Below are positions 7,559-14,578 of a stretch of 17,345 bases of DNA, in pieces. Source of the stretch: Treponema sp. (lineage in GTDB: Bacteria; Spirochaetota; Spirochaetia; Treponematales; Breznakiellaceae); NCBI GenBank assembly GCA_031268125.1, contig JAIRXT010000157.1:1-17345 (forward strand), read 5' to 3'. Numbering within the stretch: position 1 is the stretch's first letter; each line of letters starts with the position of its first letter. A program made the position numbers and the translations under genes. A model generated the notes under the pieces. It did no database searches, was not told the origin of the DNA, and saw only the letters and a list, made by a program, of their open reading frames with translations.

Positions 7559-7667
7559 GAATTCAAGGTAAAAAATGGTCAAACGGTGAAAGATAACACC
7601 GGGTAACGTCTACGGAAACAATGCCATTTGACCATTTTTCGGTTGAACGGTTATTTTTTTTGAATTC
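7559..7667. repeat. Nested inverted repeats (8-bp outer, 13-bp inner)
   Basis: The inner repeat is AAAAATGGTCAAA (7571-7583) against its perfect reverse complement TTTGACCATTTTT (7627-7639), with a 43-base spacer. The spacer itself contains CGGTG (7584-7588) pairing with CACCG (7597-7601). The outer pair is GAATTCAA (7559-7566) and TTGAATTC (7660-7667). A T-rich run (7651-7660) follows the inner stem on the plus strand. This could be an operator for a regulator of the divergent genes, a structured RNA, or a small mobile-element remnant. Confidence 0.7.
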
Positions 7668-7752
7668 GGAATTGCTGTTCCGGCAGTTTCCCGGCCCCGG
7701 GATGGGCCAAGTTTAGCTTTTAGAGGGGGTTATTCATTGACAGGCGGCTTTG

Positions 7753-7761
7753 TGCTATGAT
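7753..7761 (+). promoter_or_regulatory. Candidate extended -10 promoter for the vWA-like gene
   Basis: TG-C-TATGAT is a canonical extended -10 element. TTGACA at 7737-7742 is only 13 bases upstream, too close for a normal -35. Transcription would start at about 7768, which is the ATG itself, so the message would be leaderless or nearly so. Confidence 0.45.
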
Positions 7762-7767
7762 GAGGGT

Positions 7768-8331
7768 ATGGAGAATCGCAAACTGATCGCCGCCTTCCTT
7801 ATGCCCCTTGCCTTTTTTGTCTGCGGAGGGGCCGCGGGGGCGCAAACACGGAAGGATCCCATCGATGTGAACCTGATCATTGACGGTTCCCGGTATACCC
7901 AGGATCTGGGCGGGGAAATTTCCGACTGGCTGTGCGGCTATGTGGTAGACGGTATACTGATAGAGGGAGATTATTTGCAGGTCCGCATCGCCGGGGAAAA
8001 GGCCCAGACTCTCTATACCGGCGTTTTCAGGGCGGAAGACAGAGAATCCCTCAAAGCCCTGCTCCGCAAACCTCCGCCCGGCTCGGAAACGGTGGATTTT
8101 GCGGGGGCCCTGGGGGGAATTTCCCCGGGCAAGGATCGCTCCCCCCTCATGACCTATACTCTGTTGGTAAGTACTCCCCGGGGGCTGTCTCCCGTGCATT
8201 TGGGGGCCGTTTCTTCCTACCTGCGTTTTTCCCGGGTGATGGATTTCCCCGGCTGGCGGGCACTGGTCCTTGCGCCGGATATTGGGCCCCAGGTACGGGA
8301 AGCCGCCGGGGCTTTTCTTGCGGGCAGATGA
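7768..8331 (+). CDS. Secreted vWA-like protein (Tp0750-related)
   Basis: The 187-residue product starts with a cleavable-looking signal peptide (hydrophobic LIAAFLMPLAFFVCGGAAGA, cut after residue 25), so it is exported. The mature part has a von Willebrand A-like layout: strand VNLIIDGSRY (34-43) at the place of the DxSxS metal site, of which only D39 and S41 remain. A Thr near 108 (ETVDFAGAL) sits at the second metal-site loop, and a late strand LLVSTPRG (132-139) has Ser where Asp is expected. The metal site therefore looks degenerate. By position beside cfpA and before a pallilysin-like gene, it matches T. pallidum Tp0750, reported as a vWA-domain host-interacting protein. The ATG at 7768 is preferred over the upstream TTG at 7750 because it gives a normal signal peptide. 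GAGGG lies only 1 base before it, so initiation may be leaderless. The stop overlaps the next ATG (ATGA). Confidence 0.7.
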   Translation: MENRKLIAAFLMPLAFFVCGGAAGAQTRKDPIDVNLIIDGSRYTQDLGGEISDWLCGYVVDGILIEGDYLQVRIAGEKAQTLYTGVFRAEDRESLKALLRKPPPGSETVDFAGALGGISPGKDRSPLMTYTLLVSTPRGLSPVHLGAVSSYLRFSRVMDFPGWRALVLAPDIGPQVREAAGAFLAGR

Positions 8332-9845
8332 TCCGGAATTTTTTTAAGGTTGCGGGGATTGTCCTTGCCGGCCTTACCGCCCTGGGCCTGGGTTTCCTGA
8401 TATCCCAGCCCCAGGACCGTTTGCTGTCTGCGAGGAACCGCGAACTCCGGCAGCAGCGGATCATCGTACCGCGGGAAAACGGCGGCGGGGATGCGGAATA
8501 CGATTCCCCGGCGGAGCAGATGATCTACGAAGACAGTATCAGTACCAAGATTGCGATGAGGGACGGGGAAGCCGTGCTGTCTATTCTGAATCAGGATTTT
8601 GACGGGGACCCGGCGGAGGAGCAGATCATCGCCTACCGGGACTACCAGGAAAAAGAAGGACCGGTCCATATCGCCTACGTGGACTATGATGAAGCCCAGC
8701 GGGTGTACCGCCGGGTCTGGGATGCCCCCACCGCCGTTACGATGCCCCTTACTCTTTCTCTGAGTACCCAGGATCTGATCGGGGACCGGAGTATCTGTAT
8801 TGTGGTTACCGGCATGGAAAACCGGGGGACCCAGACCCTTACGGTTTTTCATCGTTCTTCCGGGGACGGAGGGGTTTTTACCAAAATCGCCGACCTGCGG
8901 ATAGACGGTTCTATCCGTATCCGGGAAACGGAGCGGCCCCAATCGTACCAGTTGGGACTTTCCCGGGGGGTAAGTTTTCCTATCGCCGTCTACGGGCATG
9001 ACGCGGAATCCCAGAATATTCTGGACCAGGTAGAGATTATTTACAACTACGATCCTTCAAGCGGGCTCTACGAGCAGAGCGGGATCACCAAGGTACCGGG
9101 AAGCCAGATCGAACAGCGCCGTCTGCGGGAACTTCTGAGCGGAACCCCGGGGGTTTTTGAAGATTTTATTCACGATCTGTGGTACTTCGTGGGACCCCAG
9201 GGAACCCTGGACAGCAGGCAGTATATCTATTTTGATTCTGTCAAGCGGGAGATAATTTTTTTCGGCGACGGGGCCCAGCAGGTTTTTAACTGGCAGACTT
9301 CTAATCCCACCCGTTACGGCCTTTACGCGGCGGGCCAAAATATTCCGGTAACAACCCTGCGGCGGACGATTGATATTGAACTTGAATCCCTGGACAGTAT
9401 CCGGGTCAAGGTATTCGAGGATGTGCGGCTCAAAATCCGGGCAGACAATACCTGGGACGGTTCCTACCACCGGGCGCTTCCGTCCATGGCCGATCTTCCC
9501 GAATCACGGGACGGCTCACTGCCCTACATCAACGCGTTGTATGAAAGTTCTCTGGGAAGAATACGATTTACCCCCGACGGGACTTATGAAAATGTATCCG
9601 CGGCGGATCGTCAACAGGGACGATATGTTTTTTTCCGCATCGAAGGCCGGGAAGCTCTGGAAATCCGGTTTACCGGGCCGGCCGGGGCATCCCCGGTTGA
9701 GGCTTCCCGGAATCAGAAGAGGGCCCGTGAAATCTACCTGGTGGAACGTTCGGGGAGTAACCTTATCCTTTCCCGGATACTTATCGGCGCTATGGGGATT
9801 CGGGAACTCAACGAAGGGACGATAACACTTACGCCGCTGCAGTGA
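8328..9845 (+). CDS. Pallilysin-related membrane-anchored protein (Tp0751-related)
   Basis: The 505-residue product begins with one hydrophobic segment (residues 6-26) and no lipobox Cys, so it is anchored in or exported across the inner membrane. The N-terminal half contains an acidic calcium-loop-like run, NQDFDGDPAEEQ (89-99), followed by blade-like repeats (for example DLIGDRSICIVVTG) that recall FG-GAP/VCBS beta-propellers. The last 130 residues, from WDGSYHRALPSM near 377, are beta-rich and probably correspond to the lipocalin-like domain of T. pallidum Tp0751 (pallilysin), a much shorter protein of about 240 residues. No HExxH zinc-protease motif occurs anywhere, so peptidase activity of the T. 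pallidum kind is not expected. The start ATG overlaps the preceding stop by ATGA, indicating translational coupling with the vWA-like gene. The family assignment rests mainly on gene order and general pattern. It faces the SPOR gene convergently, 31 bases away, without a clear terminator. Confidence 0.65.
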   Translation: MIRNFFKVAGIVLAGLTALGLGFLISQPQDRLLSARNRELRQQRIIVPRENGGGDAEYDSPAEQMIYEDSISTKIAMRDGEAVLSILNQDFDGDPAEEQIIAYRDYQEKEGPVHIAYVDYDEAQRVYRRVWDAPTAVTMPLTLSLSTQDLIGDRSICIVVTGMENRGTQTLTVFHRSSGDGGVFTKIADLRIDGSIRIRETERPQSYQLGLSRGVSFPIAVYGHDAESQNILDQVEIIYNYDPSSGLYEQSGITKVPGSQIEQRRLRELLSGTPGVFEDFIHDLWYFVGPQGTLDSRQYIYFDSVKREIIFFGDGAQQVFNWQTSNPTRYGLYAAGQNIPVTTLRRTIDIELESLDSIRVKVFEDVRLKIRADNTWDGSYHRALPSMADLPESRDGSLPYINALYESSLGRIRFTPDGTYENVSAADRQQGRYVFFRIEGREALEIRFTGPAGASPVEASRNQKRAREIYLVERSGSNLILSRILIGAMGIRELNEGTITLTPLQ

Positions 9846-9876
9846 TCGGTGCCTGCTGTAAGCAGGGCCTTGGCGG

Positions 9877-10908
9877 TTACGGGGCGGCGGATACCGGGAA
9901 CGAATCGAAGCCTGCGGCTTTGAGTTCCCGGATGCTCCGGTTTACATCGGGACCCGGCGTTACATACACCGCTACATAGGCAGCCCCGGACCGGACCTGT
10001 TCCCTGGCCAGCGCGTCAAAACCGGCTTGTTCTAACCGTTCCACGAGGGTCCGGGCGTTTTCTTCCCGGCTGAATAAGCCGGCCTGGAGCAGGGTCCCGG
10101 ACGCCTGCTGCGCCGCCGGGGCGGTAGAACCGGCGGGTAAGGCGGGCAGGGAAGGGGCCTCCCGGGTCCCGCCGTTTTGCGGGGGGGAAATTTCCATGCC
10201 GGCCGCCGCCTGCCGGCCCGGGAAGAGGAGCCACATGGCGGTAGAGGCGGCGCTTACCGGGAATTTCCCCGACCCGCCGCCGGCCGCCGCCGCCTCGGGG
10301 CTGCGGGGGAATTCTTCCGTTAAGGCTCTGCGCCAGTTTTCCCGGCCCGTGAGCTTCCAAAGGGTAAAGTAAATCCGGGGCTTGTAAGCCCCCAACGTCT
10401 CATCCGCCAGCAGGGCGGCAAGGCCGGAGGTATTTGTCCCGCCGCTGCGCAGCCCCTCAAGCTGGGCGGCCAGGAACCGGGCGTGGGCGCGGGTTTCCTG
10501 ATCCGCCCCGCCGGCAAGCACCCGCTTGACGGCCGCATCCGCCCGTTCCCACTCTCCCAGGGCAATGAAACAGGCGGCCCCCCGTAACAGGCAATCCCGG
10601 GAGCCCGGATCCGCCTGGGCGGCCATTTCCCAGGCTCCGGCGGCCCCTTCAATATCCCCGGAAAGTTCCTTCAGATAAGCTGTCCGGGCAAGGGCCTCGC
10701 CGCGTCCTGAAGAACCGGTGATCTGGCGGGCAAGATTCCTCAGTTCATTTTCAAGGCTGTTTTGCGCCGCCGCGGGGGGAGGAAAGAGAAAAAAAACACA
10801 GAGACCCAGAAGTCCGGCGCATGAAAAAACGGCCCGGTGTGTTTTTGGGGTTCTCCGGGGGGCGCCCGGGATTCTAAAATGGAATGGAGTTCCCCTAATG
10901 AATCCCAT
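9877..10908 (-). CDS. Exported TPR-like/SPOR-domain protein
   Basis: The 343-residue product is exported: a basic N-terminus, a hydrophobic stretch (AVFSCAGLLGLCVFFLF, 26-42) and an AAA-Q cleavage site after residue 48. Residues 60-180 are Ala/Leu-rich helices in tandem pairs resembling TPR units (ELSGDIEGAAGAWEMAAQAD; LGEWERADAAVKRVL). A low-complexity Ala/Pro/Gly region follows. The last 75 residues fit a SPOR domain (LLQAGLFSREENARTLVERL, then YVAVYVTPG and a final IRELKAAGFDSF). SPOR domains bind denuded peptidoglycan at septa, so a periplasmic role in envelope or division is likely. The ATG at 10908 overlaps the end of the LapA-like gene by 14 bases and has no strong ribosome site, so translation is probably coupled. 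An open frame extends upstream but would put 54 basic residues before the signal peptide. Confidence 0.75.
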   Translation of the reverse strand: MGFIRGTPFHFRIPGAPRRTPKTHRAVFSCAGLLGLCVFFLFPPPAAAQNSLENELRNLARQITGSSGRGEALARTAYLKELSGDIEGAAGAWEMAAQADPGSRDCLLRGAACFIALGEWERADAAVKRVLAGGADQETRAHARFLAAQLEGLRSGGTNTSGLAALLADETLGAYKPRIYFTLWKLTGRENWRRALTEEFPRSPEAAAAGGGSGKFPVSAASTAMWLLFPGRQAAAGMEISPPQNGGTREAPSLPALPAGSTAPAAQQASGTLLQAGLFSREENARTLVERLEQAGFDALAREQVRSGAAYVAVYVTPGPDVNRSIRELKAAGFDSFPVSAAP

Positions 10909-11215
10909 AACCGTTGTCCGGCGGAGAAGGAAGGCTGCCGGAAGATGCGGTTTTGGCGGTCTTTTTCTTTTTTCCACCGGAATCCTGCCCGGCGGCGGGT
11001 TCCGCCTTTTTTTTGCGGCGGAACCCGGAACGGAACGAGATAACCAGGGCCAGAAACAAACCCAGCACAAAGGCGGAAAAAGCGGTCAAGAAAACCGGAA
11101 CCTGGGAAAACGTATAAAAACCAACGGAAATATCACAGCGGTTTTCCAAATTAAAGCCGATAAAACAGAGGAACATTGCGCCTAAAAGCACGAATCCTAT
11201 AAGCCGCCAGGGCAT
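10895..11215 (-). CDS. LapA-domain (DUF1049-like) small inner-membrane protein
   Basis: The 106-residue product has two membrane segments (residues 4-20 and 41-60) joined by a short loop, then a cytoplasmic tail beginning FRSGFRRKKK and rich in Lys, Ser and Pro. This is the layout of the lipopolysaccharide-assembly-protein-A (DUF1049) family. In enterobacteria LapA works with LapB in LPS control. Many treponemes lack classical LPS, so the role here is open. The ATG at 11215 is chosen because AAGGAGA lies 7 bases upstream, inside the end of miaB; the genes overlap by 19 bases. Its 3' end overlaps the SPOR gene, so three genes are chained by overlaps. Confidence 0.7.
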   Translation of the reverse strand: MPWRLIGFVLLGAMFLCFIGFNLENRCDISVGFYTFSQVPVFLTAFSAFVLGLFLALVISFRSGFRRKKKAEPAAGQDSGGKKKKTAKTASSGSLPSPPDNGYGIH

Positions 11216-12564
11216 AACTGTATCTCCTTGGCCCGGAAGGTATTTCCCCGCAGGGAGGAAAGGGTAAGTTCCGCAAAACACCCGGTCAGGGAAGCTTCTC
11301 CGGGGACCACAACCATTTCATCCCGTTCAGTACGGGTTATTAATTCATCGGCATTTTTACGGGAAATCCCCTCTACCAGCACCCGGTTCCGGCGCCCCAG
11401 ACGATTTTTCAGGAGTTCCTGGGTGTGTGTTTTCTGCAGGGCAATGACACGGCCCAGCCGTTCCCGCTTGGTCTTCTCATCGATCCTGCCGGGAAGCCCA
11501 TACGCGGCGGTTCCCTCACGGGGATTGTAATGGTACATATAGGCGTAGAGGAACTTTATTTCCGCCATGAGATCCAGGGTTTCCTCCAGATCCCCGGCGG
11601 TTTCCCCGGGGAATCCGGTCAGTATGTCCGTGGAAAGGCTTATTTCCGGCATGGCAGAGCGGATATTCCGCACCAGATCGAGGTACTGTTCCCTGGTATA
11701 ACGGCGGTTCATGGCCGCCAGGATCGCATTGGAGCCGTGCTGGACCGGCAGGTGGAGGTGGCGGCAGAACAGCGGGTACTCCGCCATGACGGCGACGGTT
11801 TCGGGGGAAAGATCCTTGGGGTTGGCGGAGAGGAAACGGACCCAGCGGATGGGGCTCCGCTCAAGTTCCCGGGCAATCAGCCGCAGAAGGCCGGGGAAGG
11901 CGAGGGGGCCGGCGGAGGGAACTTCCCGGGGAAGGGAGCCGTCCCAGCGGTAGGAATTGACGTTCTGGCCCAGCAGCGTAATCTCCCGTACCCCGTGCTC
12001 CTCCAAAGAACGAATCTCCGCCAGGATTGAAGCGGGGTCCCGGGAAATTTCCGGGCCCCGGACATAGGGAACGATGCAGTAGGAGCAAAAATTGTTACAG
12101 CCGTGCATGATAGGCACAAAACTACGGAATTGTCCTTCCTCAAGATGGGAGGAAGAAAAGGCAAAGGCCGGTTTTTCGGCGGTTTGCAGCGGGACCCCCG
12201 TCCGGGCGTTTTCCACAGCCTCCAGGATCAGCGGAAAGACCGGCCGGGCGGAAGTACCCATCACATAATCCACCGCGGGGCAGGTTTTTTTCAGCCCTTC
12301 CCCCAGCCGTTCCGCCATACAGCCGGCCACCACCAGGCAGGGCCCCCCGGCCTTCCGCTTTTTTTTGAGCGCGGCGTACAGGGCAATGCGCCCCATGACA
12401 CGGGTTTCCGCGGTCTGTCGTACCGAACAGGTATTGAGGAGTACCAGGTCCGCCCCTTCCCCCTCCGCAGCAACGGTCCAGCCCCGCTCCCGGCATACCA
12501 GATCCAGGGCGGCGGATTCGGCGGAATTCATCTGGCAGCCGTAGGTTTCAAAAAAATACGTCAT
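11197..12564 (-). CDS. miaB: tRNA-2-methylthio-N6-dimethylallyladenosine synthase MiaB
   Basis: The 455-residue radical-SAM methylthiotransferase thiolates i6A at position 37 of tRNAs reading UNN codons. The N-terminal UPF0004 domain holds the three auxiliary-cluster cysteines: C10 (ETYGCQMN), C46 (LLNTCSVRQ) and C82 (VVAGCMAER). The radical-SAM cluster is C157/C161/C164 in HGCNNFCSYCIVPYVRG, followed by the LLGQNVNSYR run typical of MiaB rather than RimO or MtaB. A TRAM domain closes the protein (about 385-450). All key residues are present and the length is normal. The ATG at 12564 follows directly on the TGA of the upstream membrane-protein gene, with GGGGA as a weak ribosome site, so it is co-transcribed and probably coupled. 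Confidence 0.95.
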   Translation of the reverse strand: MTYFFETYGCQMNSAESAALDLVCRERGWTVAAEGEGADLVLLNTCSVRQTAETRVMGRIALYAALKKKRKAGGPCLVVAGCMAERLGEGLKKTCPAVDYVMGTSARPVFPLILEAVENARTGVPLQTAEKPAFAFSSSHLEEGQFRSFVPIMHGCNNFCSYCIVPYVRGPEISRDPASILAEIRSLEEHGVREITLLGQNVNSYRWDGSLPREVPSAGPLAFPGLLRLIARELERSPIRWVRFLSANPKDLSPETVAVMAEYPLFCRHLHLPVQHGSNAILAAMNRRYTREQYLDLVRNIRSAMPEISLSTDILTGFPGETAGDLEETLDLMAEIKFLYAYMYHYNPREGTAAYGLPGRIDEKTKRERLGRVIALQKTHTQELLKNRLGRRNRVLVEGISRKNADELITRTERDEMVVVPGEASLTGCFAELTLSSLRGNTFRAKEIQLCPGGL

Positions 12565-12948
12565 TCATCCCCGGCTCTTCAGCCCCTTGATGAATTTAAT
12601 GCCGTTCCAGACCCCCAGGGCGATAAGAGCAAAGGCCCCGATGCTCAACAGGGTTCCCGCGAAGGGCCTGAAAATTTGCGCCCCCCACCGGGACAGGATC
12701 GCCAGAACCCCTCCCGCCGCCAGGATCGCTCCGGGTTTTTTGCCGGCGGAATCCCGGGAAAAAAAGGCCGTCAGGCCAAAAACCAGGCTGAGGGCCCCAA
12801 GGATAAGTCCCAGGATAGGGAAGCGGCTCCCCAAAAAACCCAGCGCCAAAAGAAAAATGCCCCCCGCCAGATTGGCTACGGCGGCAAAACCCTGCTTTTC
12901 CAGGGTCCGTGCCGGAACCGGACTGTTCCGGTCTTCCAGTTCGTTCAT
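12565..12948 (-). CDS. Small four-helix membrane protein, unknown function
   Basis: I do not recognise this 127-residue protein. A polar N-terminus of about 22 residues is followed by four hydrophobic segments (about 24-40, 43-63, 72-86 and 95-115), with short loops and a basic end (KFIKGLKSRG). It looks like a small integral inner-membrane protein with both ends in the cytoplasm. The start is well supported by GGAGG 5 bases before the ATG. It sits between folD (14 bases upstream) and miaB (directly adjacent), so it belongs to the same operon, but neither neighbour suggests a function. Confidence 0.75.
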   Translation of the reverse strand: MNELEDRNSPVPARTLEKQGFAAVANLAGGIFLLALGFLGSRFPILGLILGALSLVFGLTAFFSRDSAGKKPGAILAAGGVLAILSRWGAQIFRPFAGTLLSIGAFALIALGVWNGIKFIKGLKSRG

Positions 12949-12962
12949 GGGTTCCTCCAGTT

Positions 12963-13841
12963 TTATCGTATTCCGCCGGCGGTTTCCGCCGCCTGGACAA
13001 CATTCTCCAACAGCATGGCGATGGTCATGGGCCCCACTCCGCCGGGTACGGGGGTAATGAACCCCGCTTTCTCCGCCGCCGTCTCAAAATCCACGTCCCC
13101 CCGGATCCGGTAACCTTTTTTTGTCCCGCTTTCCGGTACCCGGTTTACCCCCACGTCAATGACCGCGGCCCCTTCCTTAATCATGTCTCCGCGGATCATG
13201 CCGGGTTTCCCGACCGCGGCGATAAGGATATCCGCCTGCCGGCATATATCCGCCATATTCCTGGTCCCCGTATGGCACAGTGTTACCGTGGCGTTCTGAT
13301 CCCGGCGGGAAAGCAGGTTTGCCAGGGGCTTTCCCACAATGCCGGAGCGTCCCAGCACCACCGCATGGGCCCCGGAAACGGGAACCCCGTATTCCCGCAG
13401 CAATACCAGGACCCCGTGGGGGGTACAGGGCAAAAAACCCGGCCGGCCCAGGACCAGGTTCCCCACCGATACCGGATGGAAACCGTCCACATCCTTGGCC
13501 GGATCAATGGCGGCAATCACCGGGCCCGCATCAATAGGGGAGGGCAGGGGAAGCTGGACCAGGATGCCGTGGACCTGCGGATCGGCGTTCAGAGCGGCGA
13601 TAAGGGAAAGCAGCTCCGCCTGGGTGGTTTCCTCAGGCAGGCGGAAATCCCGGCCGTCCATGCCCGCTTCTTCCAGGGCCTTTTCCTTTGCCGCCACGTA
13701 AGAAAGGCTTGCCCCGTTGTCCCCCGCCAGGATCACCGCAAGACAGGGAACCGTTCCCGCATCCCGCAGGGCCTTTACCCGGTCCCTGAGTTCCCGCCGC
13801 AGCCTTCCGGCCACTTCCTTGCCGTCAATTATTACCGCCAC
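12963..13841 (-). CDS. folD: Bifunctional methylenetetrahydrofolate dehydrogenase/cyclohydrolase FolD
   Basis: The 292-residue enzyme interconverts 5,10-methylene-, 5,10-methenyl- and 10-formyl-tetrahydrofolate in the cytoplasm. The catalytic Tyr and Lys are Y48 and K52 in SYVAAKEKALEEAGM. Substrate-site runs are VQLPLPSPID (95-104) and KDVDGFHP (116-123), and PCTPHGVLVLL (138-148) is the second family signature. The NAD(P) loop is VVLGRSGIVGKPLANLL (161-177), and GDVDF and TPVPGGVGPMT lie near the C-terminus. The start is GTG at 13841 with GGAGG 9 bases upstream; that ribosome site overlaps the last codons of the upstream kinase gene. If the organism is acetogenic, as some termite-gut treponemes are, FolD would also serve the methyl branch of the Wood-Ljungdahl pathway; nothing else in this window tests that. 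Confidence 0.96.
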   Translation of the reverse strand: MAVIIDGKEVAGRLRRELRDRVKALRDAGTVPCLAVILAGDNGASLSYVAAKEKALEEAGMDGRDFRLPEETTQAELLSLIAALNADPQVHGILVQLPLPSPIDAGPVIAAIDPAKDVDGFHPVSVGNLVLGRPGFLPCTPHGVLVLLREYGVPVSGAHAVVLGRSGIVGKPLANLLSRRDQNATVTLCHTGTRNMADICRQADILIAAVGKPGMIRGDMIKEGAAVIDVGVNRVPESGTKKGYRIRGDVDFETAAEKAGFITPVPGGVGPMTIAMLLENVVQAAETAGGIR

Positions 13842-13845
13842 TTTT

Positions 13846-14520
13846 CTACACCTCCAGGGGCAGGATTACCAGGAAACGCCCCCTTTCTGCCTTCAGCCTG
13901 AAGGAACCGTTTTCCGCCGCATTGCTCAGCCCGAAAAAGCCGCGGTCCCAGGGAAGCCCCGCCAGGGGCCACTTCAAACCGGCGCTTTCCGCCTTCCAGG
14001 GACCGGCCCCCAGCGGGAAAACCGAAACCGGGGCGCCGGGAAAACCGTCCCACCAGAACTCCGCAGGGGAATCTACGCAGCGAACATCCTCCGCCCCGGT
14101 GATCCAGCGGGACGGGCGGAGATCCCGTTCAAAGAGGGAACGGACGGCCAAAAGATGATCCAGCCGCCCGCCGCCGCCGCCGATAAGCCAGATTTCGCCG
14201 CAGCCCTTCTCCCGGAGCAGGCGCAGCGCCAGTTCCGTATCGGTATAATCTTTTTCCGCCGGATAACGCAGGACCCGTTCCCGGGGGTAGGCATCCAGCC
14301 GGGAAAGATCCCCCAGGGAATCCATGTCCCCCAGGACCCAGTCCGGCCGCAGCCCCGCCGCTTCGGCCGCCTCAAGCCCGGAATCGGCGGCGGCAACCAG
14401 GACCGGCGGACCGGCGGACCGGCCGTTTCCCGGGGAATCTCCGGCTGCCAGCAGACGGCGGCACAACCCCGGCCGGGGACCTTCCCCCCCGGTAAACACA
14501 ATTCCCCGCATTAGGCCCAC
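13846..14520 (-). CDS. thiN: Thiamine diphosphokinase
   Basis: The 224-residue product transfers pyrophosphate from ATP to thiamine to give thiamine diphosphate, allowing use of salvaged thiamine. The N-terminal catalytic domain shows the family motifs in order: AADSGL (44-49), RPDWVLGDMDSLGD (58-71), KDYTDTELAL (90-99) and IGGGGGRLDHLL (113-124). The C-terminal beta domain ends with GLSN near residue 197 and a final LVILPLEV strand, as expected for the thiamine-binding dimer domain. The start is GTG at 14520, supported by AGGAG 9 bases upstream; ATG at 14511 is possible but too far from that site. It is the first gene of a six-gene operon behind a promoter with a perfect -10. The leader is only about 22 bases, so there is no room for a TPP riboswitch. 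Confidence 0.9.
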   Translation of the reverse strand: MGLMRGIVFTGGEGPRPGLCRRLLAAGDSPGNGRSAGPPVLVAAADSGLEAAEAAGLRPDWVLGDMDSLGDLSRLDAYPRERVLRYPAEKDYTDTELALRLLREKGCGEIWLIGGGGGRLDHLLAVRSLFERDLRPSRWITGAEDVRCVDSPAEFWWDGFPGAPVSVFPLGAGPWKAESAGLKWPLAGLPWDRGFFGLSNAAENGSFRLKAERGRFLVILPLEV

Positions 14521-14549
14521 TGTAACAAACTCCTAGGATATACCGGTTT

Positions 14550-14578
14550 ATTATAGTATAGTACCCTATTATGGGCAA
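14550..14578 (-). promoter_or_regulatory. Promoter of the thiN-folD-miaB operon
   Basis: On the minus strand the -10 is a perfect TATAAT (14550-14555). Seventeen bases upstream is TTGCCC (14573-14578), a half-consensus -35. The -35 overlaps the start codon region of the divergent nucleotidyltransferase gene, so the two promoters share this short segment and may compete. Two overlapping TATAGT copies (14552-14557 and 14557-14562) read on the plus strand and could serve that gene. Confidence 0.65.

Larger units (their letters stand above)
7381..7767. other. Divergent intergenic region between cfpA and the vWA-like gene
   Basis: These 387 bases hold no convincing gene. They are clearly more AT-rich than the flanking coding DNA. 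The cfpA promoter lies at the left end and a possible extended -10 element at the right end. Between them are nested inverted repeats (7559-7667) and an 11-base direct repeat, TCCGGCAGTTT, at 7409-7419 and 7679-7689. I see no tRNA and no recognised riboswitch. Confidence 0.7.

Noticed and set aside
7571..7639. Calling the 13-bp inverted repeat a MITE
   Set aside because: I see no target-site duplication at the ends, and copy number cannot be judged from one window, so it is listed only as a repeat.
7932..8327. N-terminal extension of the pallilysin-related protein (637-residue reading)
   Set aside because: The extra 132 residues overlap the vWA-like gene in another frame and look like frame shadow. 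The ATG at 8328 gives a proper membrane anchor and an ATGA coupling.
9845..9880. Terminator between the convergent pallilysin-related and SPOR genes
   Set aside because: Only a 6-bp CCTGCT/AGCAGG hairpin with a 3-base loop and no T run is present, which is too weak to call.
12103..13113. 336-residue plus-strand open frame across miaB, the small membrane gene and folD
   Set aside because: It spans three well-supported genes on the other strand. Its composition is low-complexity Gly/Arg/Pro, and it has no ribosome site or family likeness.
14521..14549. TPP riboswitch in front of the thiamine diphosphokinase gene
   Set aside because: The promoter leaves a leader of about 22 bases, far too short, and no thi-box sequence is visible.
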